A stretch of DNA of 64,000 bases from Polyangiaceae bacterium (GTDB taxonomy: Bacteria > Myxococcota_A > Polyangia > Polyangiales > Polyangiaceae): positions 1-64,000 of the forward strand of contig JAQSWN010000051.1 in assembly GCA_029266615.1 (NCBI GenBank), given 5' to 3'. Each line of letters opens with the position of its first letter. Positions within the stretch are counted from its first letter, which is position 1. The position numbers were made by a program, and so were the translations under genes. Shown piece by piece: positions 25,639 to 34,326 of this stretch. Below the pieces are notes generated by a model, which saw nothing but the letters and a program-made list of their open reading frames with translations, was not told the DNA's origin and made no database searches.

Positions 25639-26448
25639 ATGATAGAGCATATATTTCGCTCGGCGCGTGTTCTGCGTCGGCTTCGGACGAGCGTGTTCTG
25701 CGCCGCGATCGATGACTACGTCACGTATCTGACCGAGCGTGGGCATCCCCCATCGACAATTGAGCAGTACGTTCAGGCTGTCGAGCATTTCGGCGCGCAC
25801 ACGGTGTTCCGTGGAGCGTGTTAACGAGCAGGTGATTGAGCGTTTTGTCCATGGCCATCTCCCACGCTGCGCGTGCCCACCCCCGTGCAGCACGAGCGTT
25901 CATCAGGTTCGGGCGTCTCTGCCGCCACCTGCACATCGTGCTCCGCTGCACGCAACGCGCGGCGGCCGTTCCGTCACGTGCGCTCTCGCAGAGCGAGACG
26001 CTCGTTCGTGAATTTGAAGCACACTTGCGGCACGAGCGAGCGCGGGGCAGCGGAGGTTGCGTGCGTCTACAGTGCCCGATACGCTCGGGAATTCATTGCT
26101 GACTGCTTCGGTGACAAGGTACCGCAATTCTCCAGTGTTCGTGCGTCGACCATCACCGAAGTTCTAGCTGCGCGTGCGGACCGCTGGACGCCGGGCTCGA
26201 TGAAAGTCGCCGCTGTTTCGTCGCGTCGCTTCTTTCGTTATTTGCAGATGGTCGGACAGATTGACGGGGGCTTGGCGCCGACCATCGCAGGGTGGAGGCT
26301 GGCGTCCGTACCGCGTGTTCTGACGGACCAGCAGGTTGCGGCCCTCGTCCTTCGCCACCGAAGCATCGATACCGCTGCTATTTACGCCAAGGTGGACATC
26401 TCCGCGCTCCGCAACGTTGCCGCGCCGTGGCCGGGGAGCTCAAGGTGA
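25639..26448 (+). pseudogene. Tyrosine recombinase (recombinase-trio type), multiply broken
   Basis: Pieces in several frames make up one site-specific recombinase. The start reads DDYVTYLTERGHPPSTIEQYVQAVEHFG. A second frame continues VNEQVIERFVHGHLPRCACPPP. A third reads FIADCFGDKVPQF, WTPGSMKVAAVSSRRFFRYLQ and GWRLASVPRVLTDQQVAALV, then jumps straight to RHRSIDTAAIYAKVDISALRNVA. The catalytic middle with the first Arg and HxxR box is deleted and the Tyr-containing end (DTAAIYAKVD) remains. The C-x-C pattern after HLP is typical of recombinases found in RIT-like trios. Confidence 0.75.
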
Positions 26449-26782
26449 AGTGCGCGTCGATGGTCACGCGCGTCGAGGCTTACCTCCTCGCCCCTTGCAA
26501 ATTGGGCTTCCAACTCCGCATCGAGGGCAGCGAATTGCTTCGATTCGCTCGCTACGCTGATTCGTCCGGTCACATGGGTTCGGTCACGACCGACTTGGCG
26601 CTGCGTTGGGCACACGAAGCAACGTCAGCCACAGCGCTGTACCGCGCGCGGCGTCTCGAGGTTGTCGGTTGCTTCGCGAAGCATCAAGCCGCATTTGACC
26701 CGGGCACAGAAGTCCCACCAAACGCCGAAAGTTCTGAGAACTTACAGGGAAGATTTCCGTTCAGCGTGAGGTAGTGGGCCGT
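26449..26782. other. Intergenic remnant region
   Basis: About 330 bp between the broken recombinase and the Cys-rich pseudogene. ORFs here have no recognisable domain. A fragment of a further recombinase gene is possible given the trio architecture, but I cannot demonstrate one. Confidence 0.25.
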
Positions 26783-28055
26783 CTACTGCGTTTGGAGGCA
26801 CTGGCTGGGCAAGACACAGCCGCCGGCTTCGGGGCAGCAGGTTTGAAAATCGCCACAGTCGACGGTGGTGTCTTGGCACTGGCCCTTGACGCATTTGGAG
26901 ACCGAGCACGGGTTGGTGCCGATCGGAATGGCGGCGTTCGTGACGACGCGCAGCTCGCAGTCAGCGTCGACGGTGCAGCCCGCGACGCAACCGTTGCGAG
27001 CGTTGCACAAATAGCCCTTCGGACATTGAGCGCTGTCGGGGGTATGAGTGCAACCGGCCGAACCACAAGCGTCCTTCGCGCACGCAATGTGGTCGTCGCA
27101 GCCCGCGTCGCTGCAACACGCGGCGCAGCCGCTGCCGTTGGCGCAGCACGTGGTGCCGAGCGGGCAGGCGTCGAAGTGACAGGTGCCATTTTCGCAATTG
27201 CCGTTGCCTTGACACGCAGTCGACTTGCAGTCGGTGTTCACCAAGCAAGCTGGCGCTTTCATGCAGCCCTTCGTCGCATCGCAAACGTAGCCGGCGCCCC
27301 CGCACTTCTCCGCGTTGGGCGTGGGGCTGCATTGTCCGCCGCCACATTGATCCCACGTGCAACCGACGGCGTCATCGCAGTCGTTGGCGCTGCAGCAGGT
27401 GCCGCACGTCGCGGTGGTGCCATCGGCGCTCGGGCAGCACTCCTGGCCCTTGCCGCACAGCGGGACGACGCTGCACTTGCCGGCTTGACACGAACCCCAC
27501 GGTGCAGGGGTCGTTGTTCACGTCGTCGCACTGCGAATCATTGCAGCATTCCGCACAACCGACGCCTTCGCAGCACAGGTTGGTCGCGGACTTGGGATCG
27601 CAGAACTTGTGCGCCGGGCATGAGCGGCAACGGGGCGCGCCCGTCACGCGCCGCACCAGCTGGGCGCCCGCGTACAAGCGCTTGACCGGCAAGCTGGAGT
27701 AACGGTCCACGCCACGTTTTACCGAGCGATGCAGGTAGAGAGCGCTGGACAGCGCCATCGCACCACCCACGGCGCCGCCAACGCCGCCGAACAACAGCCG
27801 CGCTGCGCCGCCGACGACGCCGAGCGTCGCGAGCACGCGATCGGAGTACAGCCTAAAGAAGGTCTGCTTGAGGTCCTCGTGCGTGGGGCGCGGCAACGCC
27901 GTGAGCAGCTCGACCACCTTCTCTTCACCGAGCCCGGTGCGCGCCGCGAAGGCCGCGATCGCGCCTTGGCCGCGAGCCTTCTCCGCGCCCAGTCGCTCCG
28001 GGACGGCCGCCTCGGCCGTCAGTCGACTGGAGATCAAGAAATAGTGGGCCACGAT
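26783..28055 (-). pseudogene. Cys-rich repeat protein, frameshifted and 5'-truncated
   Basis: Two frames join into one protein of about 420 residues. The N-terminal part has a helical region, a Gly-rich hydrophobic segment (ATLGVVGGAARLLFGGVGGAVG) and the first Cys repeats ending in NNDPCTVG. After one extra base near 27500 the frame continues CQAGKCSVVPLCGKGQECC and many further CC/CxxxC repeats to the stop at 26783. Such Cys-rich repeat proteins are common in myxobacteria as secreted or surface proteins. The 5' end meets the IS91 remnant, which probably removed the original start; GTG 28055 is only a formal start. Confidence 0.65.
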
Positions 28056-28090
28056 CAGCCGCGAGTGCCGCGCGTAACGATGGCGGCATC

Positions 28091-29351
28091 GTGATTGCCG
28101 CCGATGAACGTCAGCGCATGGCCGGCCACGTGCTGCCACCCGTCCCGCTCCGGCAGTGGGTCTTCACGCTGCCGCACCCGCTTCGCGCGCGGTTGGCTTA
28201 CGACGCGCCGCTGCTCGGCGCGGTCACGCGCCTGTTCGTCGACTCCATACTCGGTTGGTACCAGTGCCACTTGCGCACCAGCACGCGCGAGCTCGCGCAG
28301 AGCGGCGCGGTCGTCGCCGTGCAGCGTGCTTCATCCGACTTGAAGCTCAACCCGCATCTGCACGCGGTCTTCCTCGACGGCGTGTACGTTCCCGGCGGAG
28401 ACGGCACGCCCGAATTCCGCGCGCTGCCTCGCCTCTCGACCACCGATGTGGCCGATGCCCCGCAAGTCGCTCACGCCCGCATCCTGCGTTACCTCGAGCA
28501 GAGGCGCGTTATCACCCTCGAATCGGACGCTGACAGCGACATGTTGACCGTGTCCGAAGAGCTCGCCGAGCGTGACCCGGCTTTGGCCCAGCTGGCCGCC
28601 GCGGCGGTCTCGGGCCTCGCGCCAGCCGGGCCCGAGCTACGTCGCAAACCGCGCGAGCTCGCCTTCGCGGGACGGCCCGGCGTAGTCATCGACGCGCCGC
28701 TTTCTGTCCGCGAAGCCGCTTCAGTTTGCGCGCCGCGACCCGCGCTGGACTGGCCGACGAGCAAGGACGGCAAGCCCTGCTGAAGTACATCTTGCGCCCA
28801 CCGCTGGCCACCGAGCGGCTCCTCCCCGGCCCCGATGGCCTCATCCGCATCGCTCTCAAGAAGCCCTTCAGTGACGGCACGGTCGCCGTCGACCTCGACC
28901 CGCTGTCGCTCTTGTGCCGCCTCGTCGCGCTCGTGCCGGAACCCAGGTTCCACACCGTGCGCTACTTCGGCGTCCTCGCCGCCGCTGCCAAGTGGCGGCG
29001 CCTGGTGGTGCCCAAGCCACGGCCCAGCCAAGCCACTGACGACGCTACTGCGCCGTGCAGCGCGGCATCTCCGAGCGGGGCCAGCTCGCACCACCGCCCT
29101 TGGGCGGAACTGCTCCGGAGGACCTTCGCGGTCGACGTCGAGACCTGTCCCCGTTGCGGCGGGCGCATGCGCCTGCTCCCGTCATCACGGAGCCGACTCA
29201 GGTTGCCCGCTTCCTTCATCACCGCCGAGAGCCCACCGAGCCACCCGCTCGAGCTCCGCCCCGAGAGCCGCCGTACTTCAAGACCTCCGTCGTTCGACGG
29301 CGACAACCGAGCGAGCCCTCCACCCAAGGAGAGCTTTTCGAGGAGCACTGA
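28091..29351 (+). pseudogene. IS91-family transposase remnant
   Basis: Sequence matching IS91-type transposases begins at HVLPPVPLRQWVFTLPHPLRARLAYD, continues through the HUH-like NPHLHAVFLDGVYV and the family segment LSLLCRLVALVPEPRFHTVRYFGVLA, then CPRCGGRMRLL and the ELFEEH end. The N-terminal zinc-binding part is missing. Frame changes occur near 28720 and near 29175. The element is therefore dead. It abuts the truncated Cys-rich gene. Confidence 0.8.
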
Positions 29352-29703
29352 ACCCTGAGACTTCGGCACCGGCACCGGCAATGTGCCGCCGCGCGGAGCC
29401 TCGCGCGGCGACGGTCTCGCTGCCCGAGTCTTGCGGTCGGGGCGGCTTTGCGGGGAGGTGACGAAGCCGTTCACTTCGGGCTCACCGGGCCTTGGGGGGG
29501 AGGAGTGGCGACGGCCATCTCGGCCCACCCCGATCGAATTACCTACGCGCTACCGGTGGCGCCTCGCCGTTACCACGCCCCGCGTCCTTCTCCGTCCTAT
29601 TGCGTCGCACTCCGTGCTTATCGCGCTGCGCTTCGAGCTGTGCCGCACCAAGCGAAGCAGCGAAAACAGTCGGCGTTTTCGTTGTTCTTTGCGGCCTTCG
29701 CTT
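29351..29703. other. Junction region ending in duplicated tRNA flank
   Basis: The first 220 bp hold no recognisable gene. From 29571 the sequence is a copy of the tRNA 3' flank also found at 44652-44785 (see the duplicated flank entry). Confidence 0.5.
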
Positions 29704-29747
29704 TGGCGCTCCCGGCAAGAATCGAACTTGCGACCTTGGCTTTAGGA
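29571..29747. repeat. 177-bp duplication of tRNA-Arg 3' flank and 3' half (R2)
   Basis: The segment is a near copy of 44652-44829: both begin TACCACGCCCCGCGTC, share the GCGCTTCGAGCTGTGCCGC region, and end in the tRNA 3' half. The att core is 29704-29747. It is the right boundary of element A and the left boundary of element B. Its T-arm sequence matches R1, not the intact tRNA, so R1 and R2 come from related elements. Confidence 0.8.
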
Positions 29748-29815
29748 AGGGGGAGAGGGCGCGGGGCGTGGTGATCCCGTACGACAGCAGAACCGTTCAG
29801 CTTTTGGACGGTTCG

Positions 29816-30814
29816 CTACTGCTTCACAGCGTCGTCGCCGCGAGGCGTTTCCACGCCATTACCATCGATGCGGTCGATGGCGCTACGCAGGTCGTCCGCA
29901 TCGAGGTCGGCGTAGCGTTGCGTGGTTGCAAGGTCGGCGTGGCCGGCGAGCTGTTGGATGGCGACGGCAGATGCTCCGTTCCGGAATAGTTCCGTCACGA
30001 AGAAGTGCCGTAGGTCGTGGAACGACCACCCCTCGAGCTTGGCTCGCTCCGTAGCGCGTCCGAATGCCTGGTTTAGGCCGAACTCGCCCCAGGGCTTGCC
30101 CCGCGCCGTCAGCGCAACTGGAGCCCACGGGCTCGCCTTCTTTGGTGCGGCCGCCTGGAGCGCCGTTCGTAGGCGGCGACCGACGGGTACCACCCTCTGG
30201 TGGTGCGACTTCGGCGTTACCTCAACGCCAAGCGTTACCCCTCGGCGGACCGTGATAGTGCCAACCTTCAGGTCCACGTCGGACCAGCGCAGGCCGCGGA
30301 CCTCGCTCGCGCGCAGCCCGGCGAAGGCCGCTAGAGCGAAGGCCAGCCTGCCCTCGTTGTTTGCCGCCGCGAGGATGGCCTCGAGGTCCGCACGGCGCAT
30401 CGGACGCGGAACCTTTCGACCGACCTTCGGAAGCGCCGGCAGCGCCGGCATGGCCTTGAGCATACCCGCACGGCGAGGTGCGAGCAGGACGTCGATCCTG
30501 TTCTCGTAGCCAGCTCGAGTTGACGGCTTGAGTCCGTTCTTGAGATGCGTCGCGCGGAAGTGCCGAACGGCGTCGTGGAACGTGTACGCCGCAGCAGGCT
30601 CGTCGTTGTCCGCGGTCGTATCGTTGAGACTTGGCGCAAGGGTACCGGTCTGCGCTAGCTCAACGAGCAGACGTCGGTGCTCGGCTTCGGCACCGCTCTT
30701 CGTCTGCACTTGTGCGTCACGGCGATAGCGTTCTCGCTTGCCGTTTGCTGTTTTGTACGGGATGTCAATGACCCAGCGGGACTTGCCGTCCCGTTCTACT
30801 TTCCGAATGGTCAC
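29816..30814 (-). CDS. Tyrosine integrase of element B, with internal deletion
   Basis: A 332-residue tyrosine recombinase from GTG 30814 (VTIRKVERDG). The catalytic domain is complete: Arg in AGLRASEVRGLRW, SFHDLRHFF, and GHADLATTQRYADL with the Tyr. Compared with the copy in element A, about 44 residues are missing in frame between NRIDVLLAPR and RAGMLKAMP, removing the second half of the core-binding domain. The reading frame is open, but DNA binding is probably impaired. A longer start at 31015 is possible; the added sequence overlaps the excisionase-like gene and looks non-coding. Confidence 0.8.
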   Translation of the reverse strand: MTIRKVERDGKSRWVIDIPYKTANGKRERYRRDAQVQTKSGAEAEHRRLLVELAQTGTLAPSLNDTTADNDEPAAAYTFHDAVRHFRATHLKNGLKPSTRAGYENRIDVLLAPRRAGMLKAMPALPALPKVGRKVPRPMRRADLEAILAAANNEGRLAFALAAFAGLRASEVRGLRWSDVDLKVGTITVRRGVTLGVEVTPKSHHQRVVPVGRRLRTALQAAAPKKASPWAPVALTARGKPWGEFGLNQAFGRATERAKLEGWSFHDLRHFFVTELFRNGASAVAIQQLAGHADLATTQRYADLDADDLRSAIDRIDGNGVETPRGDDAVKQ

Positions 30815-30896
30815 AGCGGGGAGACTCCCCAACGATGCCCATCGGCTGCTTGGCCAGGGCAGCCTATCACGGCGTCGCGTGCCGTCGCACGCTGGC

Positions 30897-31109
30897 CTAC
30901 TCGGTCCACTGCTTCCCGAACGAAACCCGCCAGCGGTTGGCGAACTTGCGGCCCCGAACTCCGTCAATGCGCGCTTCGACGCCGCCGTCGGGGGCTCGGC
31001 GGGCTTGCCGCTCAAATTGCTTCCGCAGCGCCGCGGGTGAGGTTGAAAGGATCTGCGCGGCGTCTCGAAGAGCGTACCAGCGCAGGGGAGGCGCGGGCTT
31101 GTTTACCAT
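30897..31109 (-). CDS. Excisionase-like small HTH protein (element B)
   Basis: A 70-residue protein, paralogue of 1394-1618, with LRWYALRDAAQILSTSPAALRKQF and IDGVRGRKFANRWRVSFG. It lies just upstream of the integrase and its start overlaps the stop of the 66-residue gene before it by 7 bp. Position and repeated pairing with int suggest a directionality factor or int regulator. Confidence 0.65.
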   Translation of the reverse strand: MVNKPAPPLRWYALRDAAQILSTSPAALRKQFERQARRAPDGGVEARIDGVRGRKFANRWRVSFGKQWTE

Positions 31110-31303
31110 CCTGCGGTCTCCACGTGGACGTGCGCCGAGTCAGTAGAGCGGCAGAGTTTGCAGTGACGTGCGTGTACTTCCCGAACTGCCGCCATGACCT
31201 CGCTGAGCTCGCGCGCCGAATTGGTCTCCACCACGAACATCGCGATTCGCCACTGTTCGGGTCGTGCGCCGCGTCGCCCGATTCGCCGTCGCATCGAGCT
31301 CAT
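31103..31303 (-). CDS. Small hypothetical protein in the rep-int module
   Basis: A 66-residue protein with no recognised domain; it contains HCKLC and a His-rich tail. It is supported by context: its ATG overlaps the rep stop (ATGA) and its stop overlaps the start of the excisionase-like gene. Such tight packing is unlikely by chance. Function unknown. Confidence 0.55.
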   Translation of the reverse strand: MSSMRRRIGRRGARPEQWRIAMFVVETNSARELSEVMAAVREVHARHCKLCRSTDSAHVHVETAGW

Positions 31304-32517
31304 CGGGTTTCTCCGTTCTCTTGCTTCACCGTGCTGAAGCGTGCAGCGGTTGCGTTGAAGCGCGCGGCGATGACTATCACAGCGCCTTTCGGGCCGTGCC
31401 TGTTGATGAACGCGCTAGCGGTCCGGTCTCCGACTTGCGAAAGGACAGCGTGCACGTTTTCGCGCACCCAGGTTTGGGCCTCGCTGTCCGTCATGGCCGC
31501 GGCGAAGCCAGCCTCATCGCGAAGCTCGCCGTCCTCGGTTGCGCCCAGGTCGATAGGACGCAAGTCACCTCCGGCTGCTGAGAGTGACAGCGCTGCTCCC
31601 AAGACTTGCGCTGCTCTTGCCGCGGTACGCACGCTTCTGTCTCGAGTGGCTGCGGACGAGCGATGGCGAAAAATCGTCGACTGGACGGCGACCCAGCGCG
31701 TATCGATTCGACATCGCTTTTGCCTGGTTGACGAGCCCTGCTCGATGAGTCGCAACCACCTTGAGCAGTACTGCCAAGTTGAGTCGAGCCGATCTGGCAG
31801 CAGGGCGATGTCGCGCAAACGAAGTTCGTCGAGAAGCTCGCCCCGGCATTGAAACTCAACACGGGTTACGGATTCTTTGCCGTCCCAACCTTCTCGACGC
31901 CACAGAGCGTGTTCGATTGCTCGCTTCTCTTCGCGACCAGCGAGCATCACCTCTTCGCTCTTCACGTAGAGTCGAGCCATCAGCGCGCTGCCAGCTCCCG
32001 CCGTGAGACCCGTGACGCGTCCCGTTGCACGATGCTCGCGCGTGTTGGGCTTGCATACGACTCCGCTGACTTCGTCGACGTCCTTCGACTCCGCCAAGAA
32101 CGTCGTCACGCCCCGGGCGCGCGTCACCACGCACTTGGAGTCGTCGTCGCGGAGAGGGAACCCGACAAAGTCGGCGGCGAGGTCAAAGCGCCGCAACCGC
32201 ATTGCGAGGATCGGGCCGAATAGAAGCGCGACTGTGCGCACTACGGTGAGGCTGTCCTCGAGCCGATGGGTGGCGAGGAACGTTGCCCGCACGACCACTT
32301 CCAGATGCCAACCCCCTTGCGGTGTGCCCGTCGCCAACGTCGCGCGGACGTCGGCGTTCTCGAAGCGGATGACGTCCACGCGCCGGCTGCGCTTCAGCGC
32401 AAAGCTGATGCCACCCAATCGGAGGTCTGCGGAGCCTGTCTCATTGGCGAGGGCCTGCCTTCTAGCTGCCTCGTCAAAAGCCCGCGGAGCCGCGTCGACC
32501 TTGACGGCGACCACCAA
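31300..32517 (-). CDS. Replication initiation protein (Rep_trans-like)
   Basis: A 405-residue protein with the signature of plasmid/phage replication initiation factors: LRRFDLAADFVGFP, GAGSALMARLYVKSEE, WDGKESVTRVEFQCRGELLDEL and WQYCSRWLRL. It starts at TTG 32517 or GTG 32514. It is preceded by a cluster of perfect hairpins that could be its origin. Elements carrying Rep and Int can replicate after excision. The closest described relatives are Rep proteins of integrative and phage-like elements; the exact family needs a profile search. Confidence 0.7.
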   Translation of the reverse strand: MVVAVKVDAAPRAFDEAARRQALANETGSADLRLGGISFALKRSRRVDVIRFENADVRATLATGTPQGGWHLEVVVRATFLATHRLEDSLTVVRTVALLFGPILAMRLRRFDLAADFVGFPLRDDDSKCVVTRARGVTTFLAESKDVDEVSGVVCKPNTREHRATGRVTGLTAGAGSALMARLYVKSEEVMLAGREEKRAIEHALWRREGWDGKESVTRVEFQCRGELLDELRLRDIALLPDRLDSTWQYCSRWLRLIEQGSSTRQKRCRIDTRWVAVQSTIFRHRSSAATRDRSVRTAARAAQVLGAALSLSAAGGDLRPIDLGATEDGELRDEAGFAAAMTDSEAQTWVRENVHAVLSQVGDRTASAFINRHGPKGAVIVIAARFNATAARFSTVKQENGETR

Positions 32518-32836
32518 CGCGTCGACGCGGCAGTTGAGGCAAGACGTTGCGCAACCCCTTCGCGATAGGCCAGGCGTCTCGCCATCGCTGGGGGATGAAC
32601 GGTCCGGCTTCCGCGATTCAGAATTGAGCAGAGATCTAAGAGCAGGCGTTTCGCTCGCACCGACGAGTGTGCGAGCCTGGTGGCCTTCTGCGGGGGGTGA
32701 TACTCGACCCCCCTCGCGGCCAGCGTGGTGCCGGCCCCGAGGGGGTCCCGCGACTTGTCAGGGTCGCGAGCTGCGACGTCGAATCTGTGGGATGATGATT
32801 TCAAGGGATGCGGCCTGTGCAGCAGGTCGCGCCTAG
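32518..32836. other. Candidate replication origin: three perfect hairpins
   Basis: Immediately upstream of rep lie three perfect stems. GCTCGCAC/GTGCGAGC (32653-32676) has an 8-bp stem and 8-nt loop. GGGGGGT/ACCCCCC (32692-32713) has a 7-bp stem and 8-nt loop. CGCGAC/GTCGCG (32749-32768) has a 6-bp stem and 8-nt loop. No gene occupies this stretch. Equal 8-nt loops in all three are striking. The arrangement fits a double- or single-strand origin for the adjacent Rep; this is inference. Confidence 0.5.
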
Positions 32837-32868
32837 AAGGCCCGCGGAATCGCAGCTCCGCGGGCTTT
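32837..32868 (-). terminator. Strong hairpin downstream of the HTH gene
   Basis: A 12-bp stem with one wobble pair (AAGGCCCGCGGA at 32837-32848 with TCCGCGGGCTTT at 32857-32868) and an 8-nt loop lies 8 bp beyond the stop of the minus-strand HTH gene. A short T-containing tail follows on either strand, so it could terminate in both directions. It might separate the upper gene pair from rep. Confidence 0.55.
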
Positions 32869-32875
32869 CACGTGT

Positions 32876-33064
32876 CTAGGCCGACTCAGGTTTGACCGGC
32901 TGGCGAAGAAATCGCTCGAACTCGGAACGAGTCACCAGGCGTCGCCGACCCGGGCGGATGCTCCAGAGCCTGCCGGTCTTTATCCAATGCCGAACCGTGC
33001 TGACGGAAACCCTGGCGAGCTGGGCTACGTCCTCCAACCGCAACAGGTCGCCGTCGTTCGTCAT
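32876..33064 (-). CDS. MerR/excisionase-type HTH protein
   Basis: A 62-residue DNA-binding protein: LRLEDVAQLARVSVSTVRHWIKTGRLWSIRPGRRRLVTRSEFERFL is the classic AlpA/excisionase winged-helix pattern. It lies 45 bp downstream of the 229-residue gene and upstream of rep. Likely roles are directionality factor or repressor of the element. Confidence 0.85.
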   Translation of the reverse strand: MTNDGDLLRLEDVAQLARVSVSTVRHWIKTGRLWSIRPGRRRLVTRSEFERFLRQPVKPESA

Positions 33065-33108
33065 TGTTGGCGGCCATCATGAGGAATCGCGAGCAGCCGC
33101 AACAATAG

Positions 33109-33798
33109 TCAAGAGGGGGTACCCTCGCCGTTATCTCCGGGCACCTTTTGGCGCCGACGCCATCTCGCCTGGGCGACAGCTGCGCCATCGCCACGCCCAA
33201 AGAGCTTCGCGAGCTCCGCGTCAGCGAAACCAGCATCGTGAAGCGCGACCTCAAGATCGAGCTGGCGCTGGCCCCACTCGGCTTTCATCCGCGGACGTGT
33301 ACCGAATGAGCTGTCGAATTGCTGCCCGAATTCGATGAGCGCAACCAATGCAGCTCGGTACTTGTCCGAGATGGGTATCTCTCGCGGCACCGCGAAAATG
33401 CTGGCGACTACGCGCTCTCTCGCGCTCTGTCGTTCCGAAACTTGCTCCTTCAAACGAACCAAATCCGCGAGAATGTCCGACAAATCGTCGGCTAGCTCCT
33501 CGTCTCGTAGACTGAGTCCGACCTCCGTCCACTGCTCGCCCAATCGTTCGCGGAGCTCTCCGCGATTGATGTTGCGTAGCGCCACCGTTCGGATCCAGTA
33601 GAGGGCCCTGTACAGGGCGAGGACTCGCGGGTCGTCGCGTGCCAACTCGGTGGCTTCAGCCGCACGCAACGCATCGTCAGGTCCCGCGATGACGCCGACC
33701 TCGACACCATGACGTTGGAGCTCGACCACAAGCTGCGCGCCCAGCCTATCGGCACAGGCAGCGATCTCATCGGTAGACAAAGGTTGCGGACGCGGCAT
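33109..33798 (-). CDS. Hypothetical protein, element B
   Basis: A 229-residue, mostly helical, charged protein (DDPRVLALYRALYWIRTVALRNINRGELRERLG; a central coiled-coil-like ELADDLSDILADLVRLKEQVSERQSARERVV). I do not recognise a domain. It is the first gene of the minus-strand rep-int module and is divergent from the plus-strand HTH gene at 33891; the 18-bp palindrome lies between them. Function unknown. Confidence 0.6.
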   Translation of the reverse strand: MPRPQPLSTDEIAACADRLGAQLVVELQRHGVEVGVIAGPDDALRAAEATELARDDPRVLALYRALYWIRTVALRNINRGELRERLGEQWTEVGLSLRDEELADDLSDILADLVRLKEQVSERQSARERVVASIFAVPREIPISDKYRAALVALIEFGQQFDSSFGTRPRMKAEWGQRQLDLEVALHDAGFADAELAKLFGRGDGAAVAQARWRRRQKVPGDNGEGTPS

Positions 33799-33860
33799 GC
33801 GTGTCGCTTATCACTAGCCGCTATCAGTCGCCACTTGGCAGCAACTCTGCGGCTCGGGGT

Positions 33861-33878
33861 GCACGTGCATGCACGTGC
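33861..33878. promoter_or_regulatory. Perfect 18-bp palindrome (operator candidate)
   Basis: GCACGTGCATGCACGTGC is a perfect palindrome, 13 bp upstream of the ATG at 33891 and 62 bp upstream of the divergent start at 33798. Both genes belong to the element, one of them an HTH protein. This is a textbook place for an autoregulatory operator. The sequence also contains two CACGTG boxes. Confidence 0.7.
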
Positions 33879-33890
33879 TACGTTAAAAGC

Positions 33891-34322
33891 ATGACGCGCA
33901 AGCAAGTGGCGGAGCGCCTGGGGAAGAGCGTCGCGACGGTGCGACGGCTTGAGGGCGTGCTCCTTCATCCCAAGCTTGACAGCAAGGGGAAGCACGTCTT
34001 CGACGCCGACGAGGTCACGGCGTTGATCGAAGGAATTCGTGCCGGAGAAATAACGCTTTGGCAGCAGATGCGCGCAACCACCGAGTCGCTGGAGGGTATT
34101 GGAGTGGACAATTTACATGCCGCTGAGTGCAGCAGATGCACAGAGCTCGAAGACGCGATTGCGCAACTGCGAAGGCAGCTCGTCGAACAAGAGAGGGGAG
34201 CTCGACGAGAGTTGGATGCTGTCCGCGCCGAACGTGATCGTGAGCAAGACGCTTACCGCGTCGAGCAGCGCAACTTTGAGCGCGAGTTGCGCCGCTTCGT
34301 TGATGAAGTGGTGGACAGCTAA
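33891..34322 (+). CDS. HTH protein with C-terminal coiled coil
   Basis: A 143-residue protein. MTRKQVAERLGKSVATVRRLEGVLLHPK is a MerR-type N-terminal HTH, HVFDADEVTALIEGIRAGE follows, and residues from about 80 (CTELEDAIAQLRRQLVEQERGARRELDAVRAERDREQ) form a long coiled coil. The ATG at 33891 is chosen because the HTH starts there; upstream in-frame codons run through the palindrome. It probably dimerises and may bind the palindrome. Confidence 0.7.
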   Translation: MTRKQVAERLGKSVATVRRLEGVLLHPKLDSKGKHVFDADEVTALIEGIRAGEITLWQQMRATTESLEGIGVDNLHAAECSRCTELEDAIAQLRRQLVEQERGARRELDAVRAERDREQDAYRVEQRNFERELRRFVDEVVDS

Positions 34323-34326
34323 GCGA

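Larger units (their letters stand above)
81..29747. mobile_element. Integrative element A (tRNA-Arg site), degenerate
   Basis: The region is bounded by two copies of a 44-bp segment of the tRNA-Arg(CCT) 3' half, at 81-124 and 29704-29747. Similarity continues about 50 bp into the element beyond each copy. An integrase gene and an excisionase-like gene lie directly inside the left repeat, reading toward it, which is the usual arrangement for tRNA-targeted integrative elements. The cargo is a biosynthetic cluster plus decayed metabolic and transposable genes. The integrase is frameshifted, so the element is probably fixed. Treating the whole 29.6 kb as one element is inference; it may have grown by successive insertions. 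Confidence 0.65.
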
